DNA from: Metasolibacillus sp.
GTDB taxonomy: Bacteria > Bacillota > Bacilli > Bacillales_A > Planococcaceae
Assembly: GCF_025291715.1 (NCBI RefSeq)
Contig: NZ_JAMBIZ010000015.1
Location: forward strand, 1-64,000
Direction: 5' to 3'
DNA length: 64,000 nt
A program made the translations under genes and the position numbers. Of the stretch, positions 51,589 to 61,178 are shown one piece after another. Positions within the stretch are counted from its first letter, which is position 1. Each line of letters opens with the position of its first letter. The notes beneath the pieces were generated by a model. The model ran no database searches. It was not told the DNA's origin and saw nothing but the letters and a program-made list of their open reading frames with translations.

Positions 51589-54468
51589 ATGATGGAGCAG
51601 CTTACAAAAATGATGCAAAGCTCTTTGTACCATGGATTTATTGATAAAAGCATTATTGTAACTAATCAATTCAAGCCCAAATTATTAGTAAATAAGCGAC
51701 ATGAAAACGTTCTTTCTACTATTTCACAAGAATTAAAAACTTGTAATACTTTTATTTTCTCAGTTGCGTTTATTACAGAAGGTGGTTTAGCTACTCTAAA
51801 AGCTGTATTGCAAGATATTCGAAAGAATGGAATCAAAGGACGCATTTTAACGTCTACTTTTTTAAGCTTTAATCAACCTAAAATGTTTAAAGAACTACTC
51901 AAGCTTGAAAATGTTGATGTTCGGTTATCTGATATTAAAGGATTCCATTCAAAGGGTTATATATTTGAGCATACGGATTACTATTCCTTAATAGTTGGAA
52001 GCTCTAACTTAACTGATAGCGCTCTAAAAACAAACTTAGAATGGAATATTTTTTTAACTTCTCTTGAAAACGGTGAAGTCATTCATCATTTTAAAAATCA
52101 ATTTGAGGAAATGTGGAGAACTGCTACTCCCCTATCAAAAGAATGGATTACTCAATACGAAAAAACTTATAAAAAGCAATTTGAAAACCCAAATATACAA
52201 CTAGCCAATGTAGTAGAATTGGAGTCTACTTATTTAACTAATTCATTACAACAGGCCTTATCTATTCAACCTAATGAAATGCAATCTGGTGCCCTTGAAC
52301 AATTAAAAATTTTACGACAAACTGGTGCACAAAAAGGCCTAATTATTTCTGCTACTGGAACAGGAAAAACATATTTATCAGCCTTTGATGTGAGAAACTT
52401 TGCGCCTGATAGATTCTTATTTATTGTCCATCGTGAACAGATCTTAAATAAAGCAATTCAAGATTATAAAAAGATTCTTGGAGGCAATGAAGAAGATTAT
52501 GGTATTTTATCTGGAAACTCAAAAGATATAAATGCCCGATACTTGTTTGCAACAGTTTCTACACTCTCTAAAGAAATATATTTAAACGAATTGTCCCCAG
52601 AACATTTTGATTATATTTTAATTGATGAAGTACATAGGGCTGGTGCAAAGTCATATCAAAAAATAATTGAATACTTTAACCCCAAATTTATGCTTGGTAT
52701 GACAGCTACTCCTGAGAGAACGGATAATTTTAATATTTACTCTTTATTTGACTACAATATCGCATACGAAATCCGACTCCAAACCGCGCTCGAAGAAGAC
52801 ATGCTTTGCCCTTTCCATTATTTTGGGGTAACAGACTATGAATATAATGGACAAATTATTAATGAAACAACATCATTAAATCGACTTATCGCCCCGGAAA
52901 GAGTGCAGCATATTATTGAGAAAATAAATTATTATGGATACTCTGGAGAAAAATTGCGTGGTCTTATTTTTTGCAGCTCTAAAGAAGAAGCAAGAGAGCT
53001 TTCTAGTATTTTAAATTTGCAAGGCTTAAAGACAGCATCTCTTACAGGAGATAATTCACAATCAGAAAGAGAAACTGCTATTAAGCTTTTAGAACAAGGT
53101 AAACTTGAATATATATTAACAGTTGACATTTTTAACGAAGGAATCGATATTCCCTTCATAAATCAAATTGTGATGCTAAGACAAACACAATCGAGTATTA
53201 TTTTTATTCAGCAACTGGGGAGAGGGTTACGAAAACATAAAGATAAAGAATACTTAACTGTTATCGATTTTATTGGTAATTATAAAAATAACTATCTAAT
53301 TCCCATAGCTTTATCTGGTGACAATTCAATGAATAAAGACAATATCCGTCGTAAAACTGTTAATACCAATTATATTCAAGGGGTATCTACAATCAATTTT
53401 GAAGAGATTGCTAAAAAGCGTATATATGAAGCTATCAATAATACAAACTTATCAACTTTAAAAGCTCTTCGTGATGCATATAATGAATTAAAAAGACGCT
53501 TAAATCGATTACCTTTGCTATACGATTTTATCGAACAAAATTCACTCGATCCCGAAGTAATCATTCGCTATGCAAATAACCACTATAATTTCTTATTAAA
53601 ATTAAAAGAGGACATACCTCTATTACAAGAATACGCTAAATCTGTTTTAACTATGATTTCTTTTGAATTTATTAATGGAAAAAGAATTCATGAAATACTA
53701 TTAATAAATCTATTGTTGCAAAAGGATACAGTAACAAAACTAGAATATATCGGCGCTATACAACAATATGACACCCATATAGATGAAGAAGCAATAAAAT
53801 CAGTTGAAAATATATTAACATTACAGTTTCATACAAAAAATGATAAGAAAAAATTTGGTACTAAACCTTTAATCAATATTCATAATGAAACATATAGCTT
53901 CAATAAAGATATTAAAGGCTTCCTGCAAAATAATTTCTTCAAAACATTGATTGAAGATATTTTGAAATGCGCTATGCATAACAATAAAAAATATAATAAC
54001 AATAAACCGTTTACACTGTATGCTAAATACTCACGTCGTGATGTGTGCCGCCTTCTAAATTGGACTACTGATTCATCATCTACTATTTATGGTTATCGTA
54101 CAAAGCATAATACAACACCAATTTTCGTCACTTACCATAAAAAGGATGATATTATCTCTAGCCAGGCATATGGTGATGAATTTTTATCGCCTGGGATTTT
54201 TAAATGGTATAGTAGAAGCCGATTAAATTTAAATTCACGTGAAGTGCAAACTATTTTATCATCTAATAAAACAAATTCACCAGTTTATTTATTTGTAAAA
54301 AAGGATGATGGTGAAGGAAGCGATTTTTATTATTTGGGTCAACTCAAAGTTATCGAGGAAAGTGCTCAAAATGGAATGATGCCTGATGGCAACTCGGTTG
54401 TAACAATGAATTTCTTACTAGAACAGCCTGTTCAATACGATATTTATCATTATTTAGTAGAACAATAA
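51589..54468 (+). CDS. PLD-nuclease / SF2 helicase / DUF3427 protein (candidate defence effector)
   Basis: A 959-residue three-part protein. Residues about 40-190 form a phospholipase-D-like nuclease domain (FHSKGYIFE, GSSNLTDSAL). About 230-590 is a superfamily-2 helicase with Walker A ATGTGKT, LIDEVHRAG, GMTATPERTD and the motif VI QQLGRGLRKH. About 600-959 is DUF3427, ending in the YSRRDVCRLLNW...SREVQ region thought to read DNA bases. The ATG at 51589 has AAAGGA 8 nt upstream; GTG at 51583 is too close. Proteins of this kind, often beside a NUDIX gene, occur in defence islands. A role against foreign DNA is likely but not shown here. Confidence 0.88.
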   Translation: MMEQLTKMMQSSLYHGFIDKSIIVTNQFKPKLLVNKRHENVLSTISQELKTCNTFIFSVAFITEGGLATLKAVLQDIRKNGIKGRILTSTFLSFNQPKMFKELLKLENVDVRLSDIKGFHSKGYIFEHTDYYSLIVGSSNLTDSALKTNLEWNIFLTSLENGEVIHHFKNQFEEMWRTATPLSKEWITQYEKTYKKQFENPNIQLANVVELESTYLTNSLQQALSIQPNEMQSGALEQLKILRQTGAQKGLIISATGTGKTYLSAFDVRNFAPDRFLFIVHREQILNKAIQDYKKILGGNEEDYGILSGNSKDINARYLFATVSTLSKEIYLNELSPEHFDYILIDEVHRAGAKSYQKIIEYFNPKFMLGMTATPERTDNFNIYSLFDYNIAYEIRLQTALEEDMLCPFHYFGVTDYEYNGQIINETTSLNRLIAPERVQHIIEKINYYGYSGEKLRGLIFCSSKEEARELSSILNLQGLKTASLTGDNSQSERETAIKLLEQGKLEYILTVDIFNEGIDIPFINQIVMLRQTQSSIIFIQQLGRGLRKHKDKEYLTVIDFIGNYKNNYLIPIALSGDNSMNKDNIRRKTVNTNYIQGVSTINFEEIAKKRIYEAINNTNLSTLKALRDAYNELKRRLNRLPLLYDFIEQNSLDPEVIIRYANNHYNFLLKLKEDIPLLQEYAKSVLTMISFEFINGKRIHEILLINLLLQKDTVTKLEYIGAIQQYDTHIDEEAIKSVENILTLQFHTKNDKKKFGTKPLINIHNETYSFNKDIKGFLQNNFFKTLIEDILKCAMHNNKKYNNNKPFTLYAKYSRRDVCRLLNWTTDSSSTIYGYRTKHNTTPIFVTYHKKDDIISSQAYGDEFLSPGIFKWYSRSRLNLNSREVQTILSSNKTNSPVYLFVKKDDGEGSDFYYLGQLKVIEESAQNGMMPDGNSVVTMNFLLEQPVQYDIYHYLVEQ

Positions 54469-54510
54469 GAATGTCAGCTACATATCATTCCGTTGAAAGG
54501 AGCGCTCCCC

Positions 54511-54939
54511 ATAACCTACCAAGCAAAAACCTCAAGATTGCTTTTTCTTATGCTGGGGCTTTTAACGGTGCCTACTTTGCTTGTGACAGAGTTTTGGCTT
54601 CAGTTGATAAGTAGTGTAACATTACTTTTATTGCTAATGTTTATATTTTTGAAATATACCTTTACAATCAAAAATAATACAATCACTTACACAACGACAC
54701 TTTTCGGTCAAACAGTGTATACAAAGGAAGTTCAAACAGCGGATATTGTAAGAGTGACGTTTAAACGGTTTAATTGGGCAACGCGCTTAGCTGTTATTAA
54801 AACGTCGAAGAGCTTGCCAATCCGAGTGGCGTTGTTTAAGCCTGAAACGGTTTTTGAAGATTTGATTATGTTTTGTAAGGATTATGGTGTGCCTTATACA
54901 AAGACAAAAGATTATCAAATTCTGGAGAAATTGGGCTAA
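54511..54939 (+). CDS. PH-domain-like membrane protein with an apparent AUA start
   Basis: A protein of about 142 residues with two N-terminal helices (about 8-50) and a C-terminal bacterial PH-like domain (about 52-135, FTIKNNTITYTTTLFGQ). AAAGGAG (54496-54502) is followed at the ideal 8-nt distance by ATA, then ACC TAC CAA GCA AAA, where homologues would read MTYQAK. No ATG, GTG or CTG is placed properly. The upstream in-frame TTG (54493) lies before the Shine-Dalgarno. The gene therefore uses a rare AUA start or has recently lost its ATG. GGAGCGCTCC at the binding site is self-complementary. Function unknown. Confidence 0.65.
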   Translation: MTYQAKTSRLLFLMLGLLTVPTLLVTEFWLQLISSVTLLLLLMFIFLKYTFTIKNNTITYTTTLFGQTVYTKEVQTADIVRVTFKRFNWATRLAVIKTSKSLPIRVALFKPETVFEDLIMFCKDYGVPYTKTKDYQILEKLG

Positions 54940-54955
54940 ACTTCGACTACACAAT

Positions 54956-54995
54956 AAAGGCACCTAAAATCAAAATTTTGATTTCGGGTGCCTTT
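54956..54995. terminator. Bidirectional terminator between the PH-domain and surface-protein genes
   Basis: Long hairpin with AAAGGCACC at one base and GGTGCCTTT at the other, and an AAAATC.../...GATTT inner stem. Confidence 0.8.
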
Positions 54996-54999
54996 GCTT

Positions 55000-57861
55000 T
55001 TATATGTCGCTTGGATACATGTGTTTGTATAGAACCTCTAGTTTTTTCGATAGCTTACTGTAGGCTGATTTCCATGCTTTTCGCTTCTTGTCGTCACCAT
55101 CTGCTGGGACATATTGTGCGTGTATATCCGCTATTTTCTTCAAATCCGCTTCCGCTTCTGTTAGCTTTTTATAGTTTCTCACAGCGTTTTTATCACTTGT
55201 GCTTAAGCTATCATAAGCAGCTCGAAGCTCCTTCACTTTGTTGTCCAAGTTGGCGATGTATTCACCTTTCACAACGAGCCCATTAATGGATTCAATTAAT
55301 GTTAATACACCATTAGCTGATTGAAGTTCCTTTTCCTTGTTACTGATTGCTTGGCGAACTGTTGAGCTTACTAGGCTTGCTTGCTTTGTTGTCAGCTTAG
55401 CAAATGCTTTAATGACCGTGCTCGGATCCTTTGTAAAGGACTTGTCGTATTGTGCCATGAAAGTCGATACTTTTTTTGCATCTGATACAGCTGTCTTTAA
55501 TATGTCGCCATTCGTTACAGCTTTTTTATCTGTAGCGTTCAGTTTATTATATAGTGCTGATAGCTCATTAATTTTTTCGACAGATACTGTATATATGCCG
55601 TTAACTTGTATCGCTGCAATTTCATTATTTAAGCGTGTTAAATTCGGTGCATTGTTGTCCACTAAACGGTTCGCTAGTAGGTTTTCATATTGCTGCTTGG
55701 CTAAATATTGTTGCTTTGCAGGCAGCTTGTCATATGCTTTTTGAACTGATTCGATTTTTTTCGTTTGCTTTTTTACATCTGTTTCTTCGCGTGCAGCCTG
55801 TACTTTTTTATGAAACGAATTGACTGCCGAAAGATCCTTGCTTGCAGCTGTTAACACATGATAGTTGGTTACATATTTACGCGCGCCAGAAGATAGGCTT
55901 TTATAGACCGTTGTTGCCGAATTCACCGCATTTTCAAACGTGGCAAATGTGTAATTCTCAAATTTTGCTAACTTTTCAATATCTGTTATTAGCTTTTCTG
56001 CCACCGCTTTATCTGAAGGCTCCTGCTTGCCTGGGTCGACAGATGTTTTGGGTGCATTTTTCAAAAATGTCTCGGCATTATAAACTAGTGATTGCTGAAG
56101 GCTCGTTAATTTATTATACGCTTTTAATGTACTTGTATAAGTTGATTGCAATTTATTGCTTGCTACACCCTTCGTTGTAGACAGCTTTTGATACGCATCA
56201 ATACTTTGGATTACTTTTAATGCTGTCTTGAAATCCTTCTGTAGTGTAAGAAGCTTATCATAGCCAACAGTTTGTGTTGCTGATGCTTTTGTTAAACCTT
56301 TATATTCACTTACAAGGCGATTGACATCATTAACATAGCTGTTCCACGAAGTGCTAGAAGGATTTATCGGGTAATGAGTGCCGAGATTGCCAACATAGCC
56401 TGCAATTTCATTGTTCAAGCGTTCAATTTGTTGCTTCTCTGCGCTTTCTGCCTGTAGTAATAGCGTAATCCATTCACTCGTCACTAATTGTGATTGTTTA
56501 TATGTCAGTTTGTCATAAGCATTGCGAATTGATTTTGCTGTTGTCACCTGCTTATTTGGCGTATCATTCAATGATAATTTATCAAATGCTTTAATGAATT
56601 GCTGCACTTTTTTAATGTCCTGCTTGGCATCCTGTAAAACGGATTGATTTTGAATAGCAGCCTTTGCATCCTGTGACAATGTAGCGATATTTTTATCGAT
56701 TTCCTCAACCTTTGCTTGTAAGCTAGCTGCGTCTGCTGCATTATATTTTGTAAAAGACGCTTCATAAACTAATAATGCTTGAATTGCTTCATTAATTTTT
56801 CTGACATCCTTGAACTCCTCATCTGCATGCGGGTCAAGTAAATTACGAATATCTTTGTATAAAGCTTCTTGTGGGTCAAGGCTACGTTGCAATAAGTCTA
56901 GCTTATTGTACGCTTCCTCAATTTCCTTTAAATATTTCGCCTTATCCTTTTCCGCCACTTCATCTACTTTACTTACTTTTTCTTGTAGCTTTTCAATTGC
57001 TTCAACATCAGCTAATGCACGCTTTAGCGACGTATAATTTGTTACACCTTCTTTCGCCGCTGCTGATAAATTTTGATACTTGCTATCTAAATCTGTTAAT
57101 TGCGCTTTAAAAGATGGAATAGATGTAAATTTGTATTGATAATCATTCACGAAAATTTCTTTAATCTCATCAATCATTGAAGTAACTACTTCATTTGAAA
57201 TCGTCAGCACATTAGAAACATCTGATTCTACCGATGCTTTTCCTGCTTTCGCTGTTACCCTCACAATAATTTGCTTTACATCTTTAGCTAATGCGTCTTT
57301 AGCAATTGTATATGTGCTGCTTGTTGCACCATCAATAATCGTAAAGGATTCCCCTACTTTATAAAACCATTGATAGCTATATGTAACCTGCCCATTTTGT
57401 AGTTTGGCACCCGCATTATCTGTAGCAATAGCACCTTGTACTTTCACCGTCTCTCCTGGTACTGCAAAATCATTTAGCTTCGGCACTGTAATCGCTAATT
57501 GCAATGCCTTGATTTCTACTGACTCACTTTTATATTTAATGCCCTCTGTCGTAGTTGCCTCTACAAAAATAGAGCGTCCTGCTGCATCTACTGGCACTTT
57601 TAATGTCGCTTGCGTTGCACCAGTAATTGGCTTATATGTTGCGCCATTTGAGCCTTCACCTGCTACATTTTCCGCATAATACCATTGATAGCTTTTAACG
57701 AGTGAATTCGCTGGTAATTTTTCAATCGTTGCTTTCAATGTTTCATTCACTGTTTTTTCACCTGTAATTGATACAGTGTGTGTCTCTTCTCCATGTACAA
57801 CAGCAGGCGCAATCATTACAATAGGAATCGCCCCTAAAGTAAAAAATAATTTTTTATTCAT
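55000..57861 (-). CDS. Large secreted protein with two Ig-like domains and helical repeats
   Basis: A 953-residue exported protein. A signal peptide (1-24, ending VVHGEE) is followed by two Ig-like beta domains (about 28-120 and 125-215), each with the SYQWYY/YSYQWFY pattern. About 730 residues follow of a repeated helical module: a conserved piece like Y..LS...K.AV.NY..L..A..D...V appears around residues 255, 395, 525, 660, 780 and 880. No LPxTG, SLH or lipobox anchor was seen, so it is secreted or bound non-covalently. It may be an adhesin or matrix protein. GGAGG lies 7 nt before the ATG. Single gene. Confidence 0.8.
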   Translation of the reverse strand: MNKKLFFTLGAIPIVMIAPAVVHGEETHTVSITGEKTVNETLKATIEKLPANSLVKSYQWYYAENVAGEGSNGATYKPITGATQATLKVPVDAAGRSIFVEATTTEGIKYKSESVEIKALQLAITVPKLNDFAVPGETVKVQGAIATDNAGAKLQNGQVTYSYQWFYKVGESFTIIDGATSSTYTIAKDALAKDVKQIIVRVTAKAGKASVESDVSNVLTISNEVVTSMIDEIKEIFVNDYQYKFTSIPSFKAQLTDLDSKYQNLSAAAKEGVTNYTSLKRALADVEAIEKLQEKVSKVDEVAEKDKAKYLKEIEEAYNKLDLLQRSLDPQEALYKDIRNLLDPHADEEFKDVRKINEAIQALLVYEASFTKYNAADAASLQAKVEEIDKNIATLSQDAKAAIQNQSVLQDAKQDIKKVQQFIKAFDKLSLNDTPNKQVTTAKSIRNAYDKLTYKQSQLVTSEWITLLLQAESAEKQQIERLNNEIAGYVGNLGTHYPINPSSTSWNSYVNDVNRLVSEYKGLTKASATQTVGYDKLLTLQKDFKTALKVIQSIDAYQKLSTTKGVASNKLQSTYTSTLKAYNKLTSLQQSLVYNAETFLKNAPKTSVDPGKQEPSDKAVAEKLITDIEKLAKFENYTFATFENAVNSATTVYKSLSSGARKYVTNYHVLTAASKDLSAVNSFHKKVQAAREETDVKKQTKKIESVQKAYDKLPAKQQYLAKQQYENLLANRLVDNNAPNLTRLNNEIAAIQVNGIYTVSVEKINELSALYNKLNATDKKAVTNGDILKTAVSDAKKVSTFMAQYDKSFTKDPSTVIKAFAKLTTKQASLVSSTVRQAISNKEKELQSANGVLTLIESINGLVVKGEYIANLDNKVKELRAAYDSLSTSDKNAVRNYKKLTEAEADLKKIADIHAQYVPADGDDKKRKAWKSAYSKLSKKLEVLYKHMYPSDI

Positions 57862-57943
57862 TTTCCGACCTCCTCTGTTTCATAGTCTATATCGGGCTTA
57901 TTTTCTAGCACTTTAGTATTTTTTCAAAAAACAGGGATTCTTC

Positions 57944-58636
57944 CTAGCTCAATATATTTTTTATTTGTGATAATGCCTGCACATCAATAGCTTGAGCAAA
58001 GCTGCCTTCTTTGTGAATCCCTGAGCCGAAATGGTAAAACTGCGCCTGTAGTACCTCATGTACAGATGCAATATTGTGCACATTTAGCCCAGCTCCTGGC
58101 ATAATCATTGGAGGATTTAATTGCTTTGAGGCATGCTGTATTAGAGCGTGTAATGTCGTTAAACCTTCTGGCACTGTCCTTTGCCCTCCAGATGTTAGTA
58201 TTTGGTGCACGTGATAGGATGATTGGCATAGCGCTTTGTATAAATCAAGCGTATTTGCTTCATCAATTGCACGATGAAATGTAATTGCTAAACCATCCGC
58301 TTCTTCTATCACCTTTGACAAAAGTTCAAAATCAATCGTATTCTTTGTAGTCAATGCGCCAAATACAATGCCAGCAGCGCCAAGCTCCTTTATTATGCGA
58401 ATATCCTCCAGCAGCGTTGCCCATTCACTTTGTTGATAGTTGTAATGATAGCTATGTGGACGTACCATCACCATTACAGGAATTTGCACGCTCTTGACTA
58501 CTTGCTTGATTGTGCCATAGCTAGGTGTTAAGCCACCTTCAGCAATAGCTGAAACTAGCTCTAAACGATCTGCTCCATATGCTTCTGCGGTCTTTGCATC
58601 CTCTTCATTTAATACAATTGCTTCTATTTTACTCAT
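57944..58636 (-). CDS. cutC: CutC-family protein
   Basis: A 230-residue TIM-barrel protein of the CutC family, named for copper homeostasis, although the true activity is not settled. Characteristic pieces are GADRLELVSAIAEGGLTPSYG (about 20-40), MVRPHSYHYNY, TFHRAID and LTSGGQ. Divergent from the methyltransferase gene, with 81 bp between them holding both promoters. Confidence 0.9.
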   Translation of the reverse strand: MSKIEAIVLNEEDAKTAEAYGADRLELVSAIAEGGLTPSYGTIKQVVKSVQIPVMVMVRPHSYHYNYQQSEWATLLEDIRIIKELGAAGIVFGALTTKNTIDFELLSKVIEEADGLAITFHRAIDEANTLDLYKALCQSSYHVHQILTSGGQRTVPEGLTTLHALIQHASKQLNPPMIMPGAGLNVHNIASVHEVLQAQFYHFGSGIHKEGSFAQAIDVQALSQIKNILS

Positions 58637-58717
58637 TCTTTAGCACCTCTTTTCCTAATTATGTATTCTTCTTATGTTATAATGAATGCCAACTTATATA
58701 AAACAAAAGGAGTAACT

Positions 58718-59476
58718 ATGACCTTACATAATGCAGAAGAATACAACAATCCCATTCTATATGATAAAGAAAACGAAAATCATTTGGCAGATGTTCCATT
58801 TCTATTGAAATGGGCAGCACAGCAGCAAGGAATAATTATTGATTTAGCCTGTGGTACAGGGCGAGCGACCATCCCGCTTGCTCAATACGGTCACCAGTTA
58901 ATTGGTGTTGATATTCACAATGCTATGTTAGAAGAGGCAAAAAAGAAAGCAATCAAGGCAAACCTTGCAGTTGAATGGATTGAGCAAGATTGCAGTAAGC
59001 TACAGCTAGGTTTGAAAAGCCAATTAATCTACACTGTCGGCAACTCTTTTCAGCATTTCCTCACAAATGAAGCACAAGATAATTTATTGACAGCAGTTAA
59101 TCGCCATTTAGAATTAGGTGGCATTTTCATTTTCGATACAAGATTCCCTAGTGCGGAGGAATTATTGCAGCCACCTACCGAGGAATATTGGAGAAGCTAT
59201 ATCGATCACGATACACAAAACAAAGTAGATGTTTATACAATTAGCCATTATGATACGTTGAATCAGCTTCAGCACTATACGACAATCCGAAGATCTCACG
59301 ATAGCGCTGATGAGCAACGAACACATATTACTTTGCGCTATGTTTATCCAAAAGAAATGGAGCGGCTATTAAAGGCAAATGGCTTTATCATCCAGCATGT
59401 TTATCAAGATTGGAGCGAAACGCCAATTACCAATGATGCTTACTCTATGATTTATGTATGTAAGAAGATAGGATAA
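58718..59476 (+). CDS. SAM-dependent class I methyltransferase
   Basis: A 252-residue methyltransferase with motif I IDLACGTGRATIPLA (about 40-54), the acidic end of strand 2 in GVDIHNAML, and NSFQHF in place of the usual motif IV. The substrate is unknown. The ATG at 58718 has AAGGAG 7 nt upstream; the longer frame from 58661 includes the promoter region. Single gene. Confidence 0.88.
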   Translation: MTLHNAEEYNNPILYDKENENHLADVPFLLKWAAQQQGIIIDLACGTGRATIPLAQYGHQLIGVDIHNAMLEEAKKKAIKANLAVEWIEQDCSKLQLGLKSQLIYTVGNSFQHFLTNEAQDNLLTAVNRHLELGGIFIFDTRFPSAEELLQPPTEEYWRSYIDHDTQNKVDVYTISHYDTLNQLQHYTTIRRSHDSADEQRTHITLRYVYPKEMERLLKANGFIIQHVYQDWSETPITNDAYSMIYVCKKIG

Positions 59477-59564
59477 ACAAAGGAGATGTCTGAAACGTCA
59501 TTTTGGGACGCTCCCTTTGCGACGGTAATGGTGACAATTTTAATCAAAAATTTACTATATAAAG

Positions 59565-59608
59565 AAACGGAGCCGTCCAGAAAGTGAACTTTCTGGACGG
59601 CTCCGTTT
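59565..59608. terminator. Strong terminator between the methyltransferase and reductase genes
   Basis: Perfect 20-bp arms (59565-59584 and 59589-59608) around TGAA, core GAGCCGTCCAGAAAG; T-rich on the right for the plus strand and A-rich on the left for the minus strand. Confidence 0.88.
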
Positions 59609-59612
59609 TATT

Positions 59613-60167
59613 TTAAGGTGTATCGACTGGTTCTTTACATAGATTTTTGCTCATTTCACAATATTGGACGAAAACACGTGCTAGTTCACGTAAACGATTG
59701 TGCACATCGTTATTGATAATATTGTTATCCGCATCGAAGTGATCTGAATGTGTGTAAACATAGTTTGGTGTTACTAAGCAGCGGAAGTAATCTAAAATCG
59801 GCTTTAATTGATTTTCGATTACTAAATGATGCTGATATGTGCCACCGTTTGCAATCATTGCTACCGGCTTGTAACGCATCGTCTTTGGGCTAATCATATC
59901 AAAGGCATTTTTCAATACACCTGGAATCGATGCTTGGAAAATCGGCGATGCAATAACATAGCCATCTGCCTCTTCGAATTTTTGTATCATCAATTTCATA
60001 TCATCATTTAGAGGGCTACCGTCCAAAATTTGATGCTTTAAATCTGAGAAATATAGAAGCTCTAGCTGTAAATCTTTGTTGTATTCTTGAATATATTTTT
60101 CAACTTGTTGAAGAACGGCGCCTGTTTTACGTCCAAAAACTGTACCGTCAACGAGTAAAATTTTCAT
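59613..60167 (-). CDS. NAD(P)H-dependent FMN reductase (flavodoxin-like)
   Basis: A 184-residue flavodoxin-fold reductase of the SsuE/NADPH-dependent FMN reductase family: MKILLVDGTVFGRKTG (phosphate loop), ASPIFQASIPGVLKNAFDM (about 74-92) and MIANGGTYQH. It may supply reduced flavin or reduce quinones or azo compounds; the partner is unknown. GGAGG lies 8 nt before the ATG. Confidence 0.88.
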   Translation of the reverse strand: MKILLVDGTVFGRKTGAVLQQVEKYIQEYNKDLQLELLYFSDLKHQILDGSPLNDDMKLMIQKFEEADGYVIASPIFQASIPGVLKNAFDMISPKTMRYKPVAMIANGGTYQHHLVIENQLKPILDYFRCLVTPNYVYTHSDHFDADNNIINNDVHNRLRELARVFVQYCEMSKNLCKEPVDTP

Positions 60168-60268
60168 TTTTTAAACCTCCACTATTGCTGAATTAGTGTT
60201 TACTTCGTCACCTATTGTAGCAGATGCAAACGTTGTCGAACAGGGTACGACGCAAGAAAAGCTGAATT

Positions 60269-61078
60269 TCAGTCTTTTGGCGTATCTTGCTCTGCCTTGT
60301 ATTCCTTCATCTTAGACTTATCAAATGTCACTTCTTCATCTAATACATTGCCTGATTGAAGTTTATTCCAATTGAATAAATCCTCACGCTTCATTTCTGG
60401 CTCTTCTTCTAGCTCAGGCAGTGCCATTTGTGCAAGCTCGTTCGATGGGTAAATCGCTAATTTAGCATTTTTATGATAAAGTGCGATGACCATCATCGCT
60501 AAAGCTACTTGCTCTGCTTTAATTGAACGGTAGCGCTTCAACGGACCAATTAATAATGGATTGAATACCGCCAAGACAGCCGCACCTATTTTTTCTCCTA
60601 CTCGCAGCTCAGAGCGATTTCCTACTAATAATGATGGGCGAACAATAGATAGCTGAGGTAAATCGATATCGATAAGCTCCTTTTCCATTTTGCCCTTCAC
60701 TCGATTATAATATGCGAAGGATTTCTCGTTTGCTCCCATTGCTGAAATAACAATCATATGCTGAATGCCACGATTTTTTGCCATTGCAGCAATTTGTACG
60801 GGGTATTCCACATCAATTTTTTCAAATACTTCACGTGAGTCCGCTTTTTTAATAGTTGTACCAAGACAGCAAAAGATTTCATGCGCGAATTCCATATCGC
60901 TTTCTGCTAATGCGTCAAATTCTTTTATTCGTACAACTAATTTAGGATGTGAGTAATCTAATACTCTACGCGCAATAACAGTTACCGCTACGTATTCATC
61001 ACTTTCACATAATTGCTTTACAAGCGTTGATCCTACTAATCCAGTCGCACCAACAACGATAGCTGAGCGCATCTCCAT
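60269..61078 (-). CDS. Atypical SDR NAD(P)-binding protein (YraR/HTATIP2-like)
   Basis: A 269-residue Rossmann protein: AIVVGATGLVGSTLVKQL (about 5-22), CCLGTTIKKA and SAMGANEKSFAYYNRVKGKME with the Tyr-x3-Lys-like active site (YNRVK). Members act as oxidoreductases or NADPH sensors; the substrate is unknown. The ATG at 61078 has GGAGG 7 nt upstream. Confidence 0.8.
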   Translation of the reverse strand: MEMRSAIVVGATGLVGSTLVKQLCESDEYVAVTVIARRVLDYSHPKLVVRIKEFDALAESDMEFAHEIFCCLGTTIKKADSREVFEKIDVEYPVQIAAMAKNRGIQHMIVISAMGANEKSFAYYNRVKGKMEKELIDIDLPQLSIVRPSLLVGNRSELRVGEKIGAAVLAVFNPLLIGPLKRYRSIKAEQVALAMMVIALYHKNAKLAIYPSNELAQMALPELEEEPEMKREDLFNWNKLQSGNVLDEEVTFDKSKMKEYKAEQDTPKD

Positions 61079-61178
61079 GAGCACTCCTCCTCTTTTTCTC
61101 CTATTCTTTTAATTTTCACACATACTTCAGGAAATTTCACCATATTTTATGTAGAAACGAGAAAGGATGGGATAAGCT

